DNA of 64,000 bases. It comes from Pseudomonadota bacterium (lineage in GTDB: Bacteria > Myxococcota_A > Polyangia > Polyangiales > Polyangiaceae). The position numbers and the translations under genes are program-made. Below, piece after piece: positions 1 through 9,936 of the stretch. The stretch's first letter is position 1, and the number at the start of each line of letters is the position of its first letter. The DNA lies in NCBI GenBank assembly GCA_023423895.1, contig JAFAER010000097.1, positions 1-64,000 on the forward strand. Reading direction: 5' to 3'. The notes beneath the pieces are model-generated. The model did no database searches. It saw only the letters and a program-made list of their open reading frames with translations, and was not told the DNA's origin.

Positions 1-1
1 G

Positions 2-169
2 CATGTGCGACGCGACCATTCGGCTCTTCCGGACGACGAAGTCGCCGCCGACGCCGATGCACCTCGTGGACCGACGCTGCTGCAGCCCACGACGCACACG
101 CCTGCGCAAGAAGTGCCGCTGGCCGTCCAAGCGCAATTGTCCAATCACGACGGAGAGCCGTCGCGATGA
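2..169 (+). CDS. Possible 3' end of a gene entering from the left (uncertain)
   Basis: One plus-strand frame is open from the first bases to a TGA at 167-169 and reads as an acidic, Pro/Thr-rich tail (for example DDEVAADADAPRGP), which is more protein-like than the Arg-rich readings of the neighbouring frames. Codon bias is only moderate and a minus-strand frame is also open here, so it may not be coding. No domain is visible in the 55 residues. If real it is the C-terminus of a protein whose body lies outside the window. Confidence 0.3.
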   Translation, partial: HVRRDHSALPDDEVAADADAPRGPTLLQPTTHTPAQEVPLAVQAQLSNHDGEPSR

Positions 170-199
170 TGCCTCCGTCATCGCGTGAGAGAGGACGGC

Positions 200-560
200 G
201 TCGGATGGAGACCGAAACGTGTCGGGCGTCAGGTCGCGATCGTCGAGGGGGCACGCGGTCGAGGCACGCCGGGGTCGGCTCGCACGCGTGAGCCCGTGAT
301 GGAGCGAGCGGGGCTGCGTCAGGTCGCGACCGACGAAGGCTCAAGCGGAGCGGAGCGGGGCACCAAGGCTCGGGTCGCCTACGTGAGCCTGGGATGGAGC
401 GAGCGGGGCTGCGTCGGCTCGCGACCGCCGAGGGGGCGCGCGATCGAGGCGCGGGGCGCGAAAGGCTCGGTCGCCTACGTGAGCCCGGGATGGAGCGAGT
501 TGGGTCACGACAACGGGCTCTGGCGTGCGCGGGGCGACCGTCGTCTCCGGGAGGCTCGCG
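200..560. repeat. Degenerate ~95-bp tandem repeat, about three copies
   Basis: The 17-base core GATGGAGCGAGCGGGGC starts at 298 and 393, and a shortened version starts at 489, giving a period of 95-96 bp. The flanks repeat too: GGCTCGGGTCGCCTACGTGA at about 367 recurs with one base lost at about 463. The stretch 170-677 holds no convincing gene; its open frames are Arg/Gly-rich and lack codon bias. The repeat ends shortly before the PilT-like gene and may be an untranslated leader or a remnant of repeat expansion. Confidence 0.65.
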
Positions 561-677
561 CGGCTTGGGAGCTAGCGGGCGTCGTTGAAGGAGAAACGAG
601 CTTCCCGCCCGCCGCGGGCTCCCGGTCGCGGCGTTCGATCATCAACGGCTCACGAAACCGGGTATCGTTGTTCTCTG

Positions 678-1766
678 ATGGTTGATTCCGGGGCCCCCTC
701 GTCGAGCGTGTACGCGAGCGAAGCGTACTTCAACCAGCTCCTTGCGAAAGCCGTGGCTGCGAAGGCGAGCGACGTTCATCTGAAGGTCGGCATACCGCCG
801 GCAGCGCGTGTCCGCGGGGAGCTCGTGTTCTTCCGAACGGAGCCGCTCCGCAAGGAGGACACCGACAGCATCGCGCGGCTCGTCATAAAGGACTCCCGCG
901 TGCGCAGCGAGGTCCCGTCGCTCCGGGAGCACGACTGCGCGTACGCGGCCGAAGGGGTCGGGCGCTTCCGTGTGAACGTCTATCGACAGCGCGGGACGCT
1001 CGGGATCGTCATGCGGTCCATTCCGACGAAGATCCCGTCGTTCGAGGACCTCGGGTGCCCTGCGCCGTGCCAATACTTGGCCGAGCGTGAACGCGGGCTC
1101 GTCCTCGTCGTCGGGGCCGCTGGTAACGGGAAGAGCTCCACGCTTGCGGCGATGATCGGCCATCTGAATCGCACGCAGCCACTCCACATCGTCACGATCG
1201 AGGACCCGATCGAGTTCCTCCACGAAGACGACAAGTCGAGCATCAGCCAGCGCGAGGTGGGGATCGACACCGGCACGTTCGCGGATGCGCTCCGCGCGGC
1301 GCTGCGCCAAGACCCCGATGTCATTCTCGTCGGCGAGATCCGTGACGAGCTCACGCTCGACATTGCGCTCAAGGCTGCGGAGACCGGCCACCTCGTGCTC
1401 TCCACGTTGCACACACCGGACGTTGCCCGCACGGTCGGCCGCATGCTCGCTCTCGCGCCGCGTAACCAACCCGGTTCGAGCGACGAGCTCCGCGAGCGCA
1501 TCGGTGACGCGCTCCAGGGCATCGTCGCGCAGCGGCTCTTGCCCAAGAAGGATGGCTCGGGCCTCGTGCTCGCCGCCGAGGTGCTCGTCGCCACGGGCAC
1601 CGTGCGCGAGTCCATCAGGCGTCCGGAGGGCAATCCCTCGCTGAAGGAGCTGATGGAAAAGGGCACTCACCCGTACTCGATGCAGACCTTCGAGATGCAC
1701 CTGAAGCAGCTGTTGATGCAGGGGCTGCTCGAGAAGGACGTCGCGCGCGCTGCCGCCGGCTTCTGA
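678..1766 (+). CDS. PilT-like type IV pilus/secretion ATPase
   Basis: A 362-residue ATPase of the PilT/GspE family, which in pilus systems forms a hexamer at the inner membrane and powers pilus retraction. Visible: the N-terminal ASDVHL motif (residues 30-35), Walker A GAAGNGKS (146-153), the Walker B strand VILVGE with its Glu at 220, and a His box near HTPD (245). The PilT C-terminal AIRNLIRE signature is not present; SLKELMEKG stands in its place, so this is a PilT-like paralogue rather than certainly the main retraction motor. I start at ATG 678, directly before the conserved N-domain; the open frame extends upstream to 585 but there it is repeat-derived and basic. No pilus genes lie beside it. 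The family is firm, the exact role is not. Confidence 0.85.
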   Translation: MVDSGAPSSSVYASEAYFNQLLAKAVAAKASDVHLKVGIPPAARVRGELVFFRTEPLRKEDTDSIARLVIKDSRVRSEVPSLREHDCAYAAEGVGRFRVNVYRQRGTLGIVMRSIPTKIPSFEDLGCPAPCQYLAERERGLVLVVGAAGNGKSSTLAAMIGHLNRTQPLHIVTIEDPIEFLHEDDKSSISQREVGIDTGTFADALRAALRQDPDVILVGEIRDELTLDIALKAAETGHLVLSTLHTPDVARTVGRMLALAPRNQPGSSDELRERIGDALQGIVAQRLLPKKDGSGLVLAAEVLVATGTVRESIRRPEGNPSLKELMEKGTHPYSMQTFEMHLKQLLMQGLLEKDVARAAAGF

Positions 1767-1779
1767 CCCGCGCTGGGTT

Positions 1780-2240
1780 TGATGCGCGCCGGCTCTGATG
1801 CGTGCAGGTTCGTAATGGGCGCAGGGTTGTGACGCGCACCGGCTTCCGATGCGTGACGGGTTGTGACGCGCGCCGGCGACTGACGCGCGCCGGCGACTGA
1901 TGCGTGCAGGGTTGGGACGCGTGCCGGCTACTGACGCGTGCAGGTTCGTGACGCGGGCAGTTCTCGAGGCGGGAAGGTCATGATGGGTGCAGGCGCCTGA
2001 TGGGTGCAGGACCCCGATGAGTGCAGACTCATGATGCGGGCGATGTCCGCTGTCCGCCACGCAGCAGGGGGAGCGTACGCAGTGCTGGCTGGCGTACGCT
2101 CGGGTCGCCCGCTTTCTTGCTCGGCGAATGCGGAGCGCCTCGAGCCTCAGCGGGCACGTCGATGCGGAGCGCACCGAGGCACGGCGAATGCGAAGCGCCT
2201 CGAGGCTCAGCGGGCACGTCGATGGGGAGCGCACCGGACG
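1780..2240. repeat. Two intergenic repeat types between the PilT-like and phosphatase genes
   Basis: From 1780 to about 2030 a unit of roughly 14-20 bp close to TGACGCGTGCAGG/GACGCGCGCCGG is reiterated with many substitutions. A second type follows: CGGCGAATGCGGAGCGCCTC starting at 2122 recurs with one change at 2182, an exact 60-bp period that continues through GTCGATG(C/G)GGAGCGCACCG. The whole 1767-2468 stretch has no convincing gene; the frames crossing it are Arg/Ala/Ser-rich without codon bias. Confidence 0.65.
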
Positions 2241-2468
2241 GGGTAGGGGCACGTCCACGAACTGCCGCGTGCTGCGCTGCGCTCGCTTTCGTTGCGCGGC
2301 AACATCCGGGGCTGGGGCTCGGGCCTCGACGCGCGAGGCGCGAGGCGCGAGGCGCGCAGCGGCGCGTCGACGAGCTGCGGCGCAACCCATGCGCGCGGGT
2401 CAGCGTGTGCGCGTACTCGCGTCGTCGCGGCTATCCGCTCGTTCGCGGAGGGCGTATCCTCGACGACG

Positions 2469-4298
2469 GTGCGATTGAAGGCCCGGGCCTCTTCGAGATT
2501 TGCCGTTGCGCCCGTGCTGTTCGTCGCGACAGCGTGTCTGCTCGGTCCGCTGCTCTCGCACCATAGCTCCGTGGCCGCGCCCGCGAAGCACGGCAAGAGA
2601 GGAGCCCGCGAAGGAGCGCGGCCGAAGACGTCGGCGGCTGGCGCGTCCGCGAAGGCATCGGCAAGCGCGCCCGTGAACACGACGGGGGCGCAGGCGGGCG
2701 CGGCTGCGGGCTCGATGGCGAATGTGCTCGTGGACACGAGGGGGGATGCGACCGCAAGCGCATCGGAGAGCAGCACGGCACGCGACGCGCCGGCGGTCGC
2801 GGGGACGCCCGTGTCGCGACCGAGCAGCGCGACCGGGGCTGCCGATGTGCTCACGCTCGCGCACGTGCGGCCGGATCCGGGTGCGAGCACCATCGGGACG
2901 TGTGACCCGGCGGAGCGTGAGAAGGGGATCGCTCGCATCGGGGTCGCACACGTGAATGAGTTGCGCGCTCGGTACGGTGACGCCATCGGCGGTCGCAGCC
3001 GCCACGCCTACGTCGCCGGCCTGCTCCGAGAGCTCAAGGCAGCGCAGCCTACGCTGGTCCTCGACGCGGGCGGCGACTACGAGAAGGGCGCGCTTGCCGA
3101 CCTCCGTTCGATGGGAGAGACGACACGGCAGATGATCCAGGCTCTGCCGATCGACGTGCGCGCGTTCGGAAGCCACGACTTTGCGTACGGCGAAAGCGGC
3201 GTGCTCCGCGACGCGCGCCTCAGCAAGCATCCCGTACTTGCCGCCAACGTCACGCACGTCGGGCTGCCGCCGTCGAAGCAGCCGTTTCGACCTTACGCGC
3301 GCTTCGACGTCGGTTGCGTGAAGGTCGGCGTCATCGGGCTCGTGGGAAAGAGCGCGGGGGTCGACGACCAACCGACGAGCCTGCCGTACGACGGCGTGTT
3401 CGCGCAGGACGATCACTACCAGGCGATCCTCGAGCGAGAGGCAAAGGCGCACCGCAGCGAGGTCGATGTCCTCGTGGCGTTGACGCATCTCGGTTACGGG
3501 GAGGATGCCGCGCTCGCTCGACGGGGTGGGCGCCTCGTCGATCTCATCATCGGCGCTCACTCGGGGAAACTCCTCGAGCGACCCGAGCCGGTCGCGCATC
3601 CCGACAACACTCGGACCTGGGTGCTGCAGGCCGGTCACTCCGGCGACGCCGTCGGCCGAGGGGAGCTCGTCGTGAAGCTCGGTGAGCCGCGCAAGCTCAC
3701 GATCGAGAAGTACAAGGTCGTCGCCGTGAACGAGGCGTCGCCCGTCGCCGAGGACGTGGACGCGCTCGCGAAGCGCCTGCAGGATGCCGTCGTTCCGAAC
3801 GCTCATGCGGTCATCGGGAGATTGGCCGCTCCGATCAAGAAGGGCAGGGGGATCTCCGACCTCGTATGGAGAGCCGCCGCGTCGACGTGGAACCTGGACG
3901 CGCTCGTCGTCCGTCGTGATCTCTACTCGGCGGGTCTTCCGAATGGGGAGATCACGCTGCAGCGTCTCTATGATGCGGTGCTCGTCGAGCGCCTGCCCGC
4001 AGGGACGAGCGGCGCGTCGTCGCTCTGGGTCGTCGAGCTCTCCGGTGCCGAGATGAACGCGCTCGCGCGCGCGTTCCGGCCGGGCGCGAGCTACGACTGG
4101 CTCGGTCCGAAGCAGAAGCTCGATCCAGCGAAGCGCTATCGTCTCGGCCTCGACAAGCGCGCGGCGACGTACCCGAAGGTCCTCTTCGGCGCGGAGGCGA
4201 AACACGTGCGCCCCGTCCTCATCGGCGAGATGATCGACGCGCTCGAGCCGTACGCGCGCGCACGCACCGAGAACGGGCGGCCGATCGACGGACCCTAG
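2469..4298 (+). CDS. Exported 5'-nucleotidase/metallophosphatase family protein
   Basis: A 609-residue protein of the UshA-type two-domain family, which hydrolyses nucleotides or related phosphoesters outside the cytoplasm. I choose GTG 2469 because it places a basic start and a hydrophobic segment (about residues 11-30) at the N-terminus, as for a signal peptide; the open frame runs back to 2292 through repeat-derived sequence. An Ala/Ser-rich linker follows. Metallophosphatase motifs are DAGGD (about 199-203), GSHDF (about 234, in place of GNHEF), ALTHLG (about 337) and GAHSGK (about 362). The first family motif (usually DxH near the N-terminus) is absent; a CDPAEREKG segment (about 145) sits there. 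The C-terminal third matches the 5'-nucleotidase C domain. Substrate is not predictable. No partner genes are adjacent. Confidence 0.75.
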   Translation: MRLKARASSRFAVAPVLFVATACLLGPLLSHHSSVAAPAKHGKRGAREGARPKTSAAGASAKASASAPVNTTGAQAGAAAGSMANVLVDTRGDATASASESSTARDAPAVAGTPVSRPSSATGAADVLTLAHVRPDPGASTIGTCDPAEREKGIARIGVAHVNELRARYGDAIGGRSRHAYVAGLLRELKAAQPTLVLDAGGDYEKGALADLRSMGETTRQMIQALPIDVRAFGSHDFAYGESGVLRDARLSKHPVLAANVTHVGLPPSKQPFRPYARFDVGCVKVGVIGLVGKSAGVDDQPTSLPYDGVFAQDDHYQAILEREAKAHRSEVDVLVALTHLGYGEDAALARRGGRLVDLIIGAHSGKLLERPEPVAHPDNTRTWVLQAGHSGDAVGRGELVVKLGEPRKLTIEKYKVVAVNEASPVAEDVDALAKRLQDAVVPNAHAVIGRLAAPIKKGRGISDLVWRAAASTWNLDALVVRRDLYSAGLPNGEITLQRLYDAVLVERLPAGTSGASSLWVVELSGAEMNALARAFRPGASYDWLGPKQKLDPAKRYRLGLDKRAATYPKVLFGAEAKHVRPVLIGEMIDALEPYARARTENGRPIDGP

Positions 4299-4319
4299 GT
4301 CGATCGCCGCTGAGGTCGA

Positions 4320-5378
4320 TCAGAGCGAGCCGCAGAACGAGACGCAGGTCGCGCCGGCACCGCCGTCCGGCTCGACGCAGGCACCCTGACACTCGGAGCC
4401 GAGCGTGCTCGTGCACGGTGTTCCCGCGACCTCGCGCGGCGCGCACCGTCGGCCGCCGTCCGCGCGCTTGCAATACAACCGATCCTGGCAGTCGGAGTCT
4501 CGCTCGCACGGGGCGTCGACAGGAGCCGGGCCGGCCGTTCCGCACACGCCAACCTGACACCGAAGCCCCGACGCGCACTCGTCGTCGGAGTTGCAGTCGT
4601 CGCCCGTGAGCTTCGACGCCCGGCAGGTGCCCTGCTGCAGCGCCGTCGACGCGCAGTAGAAGCCTTCGGCGCAACGAGGATGCACGCCGAAGCCCCAGCG
4701 CATGAGATCGATCACGCCGCCGCCGTCCGGGATCGCGTAGCCGCAAGGTGCCGCTTCGCCGGGTGGAGTTCGACAGACGCCATCGCTCTGCAGCGTCCAT
4801 CCGATGCACGTGAGACCGTCGAGGCATTCGTAGTCGCTCGCGCACGGAGCATCGACACCCTGACGACCGACGAGGGCGCCGGAGCACCCAGCGGCCTCGT
4901 GGAAGAGCGACTTCACGGGCTGGTTGCTCGGCGTGCGATGGACCTCCGGACAGGTTCGCGCCTGGACGCTGGCGCTCACGCTCGCCTGGCAGGTCGCGGC
5001 TTCTGCCGCGACGAACGCGGCTCGCCCGCTCGCGATGCTCTTGCCGAGGGTCGTCGTGCACGAGAGGACGACGGCCTTCAGCACCGCGGTATCGAACGCG
5101 TATCGCTTCGGAGCGGCGGCGGGGTCGCAACAGTCCTCGTACATGGGCGCGTAGAGGCCGAGGGTGCCTTCGCAGAAGGCATCGACGTCGGAGCCAGTCG
5201 GTGTCGTGGCGTCAGTCTGAACGACATCGCCGGTCGCCGCGTCGCCGTCGACGGCGCCGTCCGGTGGGCCGGATGAATCCACGTTGGCATCGTCGCCGCA
5301 CGCAACCGCGAGCGCGACGACGAGACCGCCGAACGACGAGGCACCAAACGCACGCCAGCACGAGGAGCGAAGAGCCAT
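4320..5378 (-). CDS. Cysteine-rich lipoprotein
   Basis: A 352-residue protein with a lipobox ending at Cys27 (LAVAC followed by GDD), then an acidic Asp/Thr/Ser linker, and many cysteines after residue 70, often in short CxxDxxC-like spacings (for example CGTAGPAPVDAPCERDSDC). This layout is common in secreted myxobacterial proteins and suggests a disulfide-bonded surface protein; no enzyme signature is seen. It resembles the proteins encoded at 9937-11007 and 11209-12303 in its CCDP/C-rich segments and overall plan. The start is ATG 5378, directly before the signal peptide, with a weak GGG upstream. Function unknown. Confidence 0.75.
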   Translation of the reverse strand: MALRSSCWRAFGASSFGGLVVALAVACGDDANVDSSGPPDGAVDGDAATGDVVQTDATTPTGSDVDAFCEGTLGLYAPMYEDCCDPAAAPKRYAFDTAVLKAVVLSCTTTLGKSIASGRAAFVAAEAATCQASVSASVQARTCPEVHRTPSNQPVKSLFHEAAGCSGALVGRQGVDAPCASDYECLDGLTCIGWTLQSDGVCRTPPGEAAPCGYAIPDGGGVIDLMRWGFGVHPRCAEGFYCASTALQQGTCRASKLTGDDCNSDDECASGLRCQVGVCGTAGPAPVDAPCERDSDCQDRLYCKRADGGRRCAPREVAGTPCTSTLGSECQGACVEPDGGAGATCVSFCGSL

Positions 5379-5500
5379 CCCGATCGAGATTATCTGATTT
5401 CGACAGCTACAGCGATGAATCGACGGCTCGTTCGGGCGCTTGGCCGGACGTCGCACGCGCGCGCACCCTTCTGCATGCATGCGGCACGCGCCGCGGAGCG

Positions 5501-5851
5501 TCAGCGACGGCCGTGGCGTTCGATCCAGTCGATGGCCGCGTCGAGCTCGTCGGGTTTCGCGAAGACCGGCCCGAACGCCGAGGCCTGCTCGACGGCATCG
5601 CGGTCCGAGCTCGTGAAGAACGCGATGGGCAGCTCGCCCTGCTCGGCGCGGAGCCGGGCTGCGACGTCGACACCGAAACCGTCTCCGAGATCGAAGTCGA
5701 GCAAGGCGCAAGCGATCGTGCTCGCGTCGACCGACGAGGCGCTCGCGCAGGAGTCGCGCTCGATGACCTCGAAGCCGGCCGCGCGGACCCGCCGGGCCAC
5801 CGTGACACGGGCGACGGCAGAGTCGTCGGCGATGAGCACGCGCTGCGACAT
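5501..5851 (-). CDS. Stand-alone response regulator receiver domain
   Basis: A 116-residue CheY-like receiver with no output domain. Visible are the acidic pair D9-D10 (LIADDSAVAR), the phospho-acceptor position D52 in LLDFDLGDGFG, Thr80/Ser81 in AFFTSSD and the conserved Lys99 in FAKP. It should be phosphorylated by an unidentified histidine kinase; none is adjacent. I start at ATG 5851 because the domain begins immediately there; upstream in-frame codons are Arg-rich and non-conserved. It lies on the opposite strand from the neighbouring hydrolase and 122 bp upstream (in its own direction) of the cysteine-rich lipoprotein gene. Confidence 0.85.
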   Translation of the reverse strand: MSQRVLIADDSAVARVTVARRVRAAGFEVIERDSCASASSVDASTIACALLDFDLGDGFGVDVAARLRAEQGELPIAFFTSSDRDAVEQASAFGPVFAKPDELDAAIDWIERHGRR

Positions 5852-6069
5852 GAGGCGAGGATAGCGCCAGGGCGCGCCCGAACGCAGCCCGAACGCGGCG
5901 ACGCACCTTGCGCGGCTTGCGCGGCTTGCATGCCGAAGCCGGGCGGGCGCGCCTGCTCCAATTCGGTGCATCCAGCGCGGCCGTCAGCGTCCCGGATTGG
6001 TGCGTGGCTTCCGAGTCCCACCGCTTTGCCGGTGTTTCTCGCTGGCACCCGTCTTGATGGGAGGCCGGC

Positions 6070-6927
6070 ATGAAGATCCGATTCTGGGGTGTCCGAGGGA
6101 GTATCGCGTCCCCCGGGCAGGAGACGGCTGCGGTCGGCGGGAACACGAGCTGCATCGAGCTCACGTGCGGAGGCACGCGTCTCGTCCTCGACGGGGGCAC
6201 CGGGCTGCGCGGGCTCGGCAATCATCTCGTCGCGACGGGAGCGACGGGAGCGACGCGCGAGCCGCTCGCGATGACGCTCCTGCTCTCGCACTACCACTGG
6301 GACCACATCCAGGGGCTCCCGTTCTTCGTGCCGATCTACATGAAAGACACGAGGCTCACGATCGTCGGCGCACAGAACGGCGTGACGAGCGTTCGAGAGA
6401 CGCTCGAGCGGCAGATGAGCGCGCCGGTGTTCCCCGTTCGACTCGACGAGGTCGGCGCGCAGATCGCGACGCGCGAGGTCCGGGTCGGCGAGGTCTTCGA
6501 CGTCGGCGAGGCGACCGTTCGCGTCGCGCGCGGCAACCACCCTGGGGGAGTCGCGGCGTATCGGATCGAGCACGAGGGAAAGAGCATCGTCTACGCCACG
6601 GACACCGAGCACTACGCGTGCGTCGATCCCGCGTTGCGGCTGCTCTGCGAAGGTGCCGACGTGCTCGTCTACGATTCGCAGTACACACCCGAGGAGTACC
6701 GGTCGAAGGTCGGCTGGGGGCATTCGACCTACGTCGCGGGCGCCGAGCTCGCGCGCGCGGCCGGCGTCGGGACGTACGTTCTCTTCCACCACGACCCCAT
6801 GCGCTCCGACCACGGCGTCTCGGAGCTGGAGGTGCTCGCGCGCGATCTGTTCCGGTCGAGCGTCGCGGCGCGCGAAGGAATGGAGATCGACCTTCGAACG
6901 GGGATCACCGGACGAGCGGCGGCTTGA
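6070..6927 (+). CDS. MBL-fold metallo-hydrolase
   Basis: A 285-residue cytoplasmic metallo-beta-lactamase-fold enzyme. The metal-binding motif is HYHWDH (H74, H76, D78, H79), with further ligands likely in GNHPGG (about 156), YATDTEH and VLFHHDP. The opening MKIRFWGVRGS is typical of a phosphodiesterase-like MBL subgroup that often neighbours signalling genes. The substrate cannot be assigned; cyclic-nucleotide phosphodiesterase is one possibility for the family. A good GGGAGG lies just before ATG 6070. The stop at 6925-6927 is followed 80 bp later by a GAF/sigma-54 activator, so the two may be co-transcribed. Confidence 0.85.
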   Translation: MKIRFWGVRGSIASPGQETAAVGGNTSCIELTCGGTRLVLDGGTGLRGLGNHLVATGATGATREPLAMTLLLSHYHWDHIQGLPFFVPIYMKDTRLTIVGAQNGVTSVRETLERQMSAPVFPVRLDEVGAQIATREVRVGEVFDVGEATVRVARGNHPGGVAAYRIEHEGKSIVYATDTEHYACVDPALRLLCEGADVLVYDSQYTPEEYRSKVGWGHSTYVAGAELARAAGVGTYVLFHHDPMRSDHGVSELEVLARDLFRSSVAAREGMEIDLRTGITGRAAA

Positions 6928-7007
6928 ACCGACTCGACCGCGACGATCGGCGAACGCGGCTCCACGAGCTCGGCACAGCGAGCCGTGGCGCGGTCGACGG
7001 AGAGCCC

Positions 7008-8732
<1,725 letters not shown>

Positions 8733-8880
8733 CGTATCGCCTCCTCGAGACCGCCTCGCGATCGTCTCGCCGCGCGATCATCGCCCGCCGGATTCGGCGG
8801 CGAAAGCAAGCACAACCCCTCGTTTTCAAGGGCGAACGACCCTGAACGCGTCGGCGTGGAGATGGGTCGGCATCTGGGCT

Positions 8881-9858
8881 ATGGTCCGGCGCAAGATGCC
8901 GACGTTCAGCCGCGAAGAGGTCCGCGCTCTCTACGATCAGCCGCTCCTGCCGCTCCTCGACGAAGCGCGGCGAGTGCACCTCGCGCACCATCCCGACAAC
9001 GAGGTCCAGCTCTGCACGCTGCTCAGCGTGAAGACCGGTGGTTGCCCCGAGGACTGCTCGTATTGCCCGCAGTCCAGCCACTACGAGACGAGCACGAGCC
9101 CGGAGAAGATGCTCGACGTCCAGCACGTCATCGCGAGCGCGAAGCGGGCCAAGGAGCTCGGGTCGACGCGCTTCTGCATGGGCGCTGCGTGGCGCGAAGT
9201 GAAGGACGGTCCGGCGTTCGATCGCGTCGTCGACATGGTCAAGGGCGTCAAGGAGCTCGGCCTCGAGGCGTGTGTCACCCTCGGCATGCTCGACGAGAAC
9301 CAGGCGAAGAAGCTCGCCGACGCGGGGCTCGACGCCTACAACCACAACCTCGACACGAGCCGCGAGCACTACCGCTCGATCATCAAGACGCGCACGTTCG
9401 ATGACCGCCTCCGCACGCTGGACAACGTCCGCAAGGCGGGCATCACGGTGTGCTCGGGCGGAATCATCGGCATGGGCGAGACGGCGGACGACCGCTGCGA
9501 GATGCTCCGCACCCTCGCGAACCTGAATCCGCAGCCCGAGAGCGTGCCGATCAACGCGCTCGTCCCGGTCGAGGGCACGCCGCTCGCCCACGCGAAGCCG
9601 GTCGATCCGCTCGATCTCGTCCGGATGATCGCCGTCGCGCGCATCCTGATGCCGAAGTCGCGCGTTCGTCTGTCGGCCGGCCGCTCGTCGCTCAGCCGCG
9701 AGGCGCAGATGCTCTGCATGCTCGCCGGAGCAAACTCGATCTTCTACGGCGAGAAGCTCCTGACGACGCCGAACCCGGGCGAGGACGACGACCTCGCCCT
9801 CATCCGCGATGCTGGCTTGCAGGCGATGCCGCCGCGGACGACTGCCGAAGCCGAGTGA
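8881..9858 (+). CDS. bioB: Biotin synthase
   Basis: A 325-residue radical SAM enzyme that inserts sulfur into dethiobiotin, the last step of biotin synthesis. The radical SAM cluster motif CPEDCSYC supplies C55, C59 and C62, followed by PQSSHY. Other conserved blocks are GAAWRE, YNHNLDTSREHY and the GGIIGMGET segment. The protein is close to the family length. ATG 8881 and ATG 8896 are both possible; 8881 aligns better with known N-termini and neither has a strong ribosome binding site. No other biotin genes are next to it, so the pathway must be scattered. Confidence 0.95.
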   Translation: MVRRKMPTFSREEVRALYDQPLLPLLDEARRVHLAHHPDNEVQLCTLLSVKTGGCPEDCSYCPQSSHYETSTSPEKMLDVQHVIASAKRAKELGSTRFCMGAAWREVKDGPAFDRVVDMVKGVKELGLEACVTLGMLDENQAKKLADAGLDAYNHNLDTSREHYRSIIKTRTFDDRLRTLDNVRKAGITVCSGGIIGMGETADDRCEMLRTLANLNPQPESVPINALVPVEGTPLAHAKPVDPLDLVRMIAVARILMPKSRVRLSAGRSSLSREAQMLCMLAGANSIFYGEKLLTTPNPGEDDDLALIRDAGLQAMPPRTTAEAE

Positions 9859-9900
9859 CGCGGGCGCAGACGCGTGTAGCCCACGCGTCCGCACCCCACC

Positions 9901-9927
9901 CGTGACACCCGTGACACCCGTGACACC
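9901..9927. repeat. Three tandem copies of a 9-bp unit
   Basis: CGTGACACC is repeated three times without change between the convergent bioB and lipoprotein genes. It is short enough to be a slippage-prone spacer; no function is evident. Confidence 0.8.
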
Positions 9928-9936
9928 GCGACGAGC

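Noticed and set aside
642..4205. Long minus-strand open frames opposite the PilT-like and phosphatase genes
   Set aside because: They are Arg/Ala/His-rich with no domain; high GC makes the antisense strand of real genes open by default.
6043..6058. TGGCAC-N5-TTGAT, close to a sigma-54 promoter, before the MBL hydrolase gene
   Set aside because: The predicted transcription start would fall at about 6068, two bases before ATG 6070, leaving no leader and no ribosome binding site, so chance resemblance is likelier.
5997..7007. Extension of the sigma-54 activator frame to 5997
   Set aside because: It overlaps the MBL hydrolase gene out of frame and is Arg-rich; the GTG at 7008 with a good ribosome binding site is the better start.
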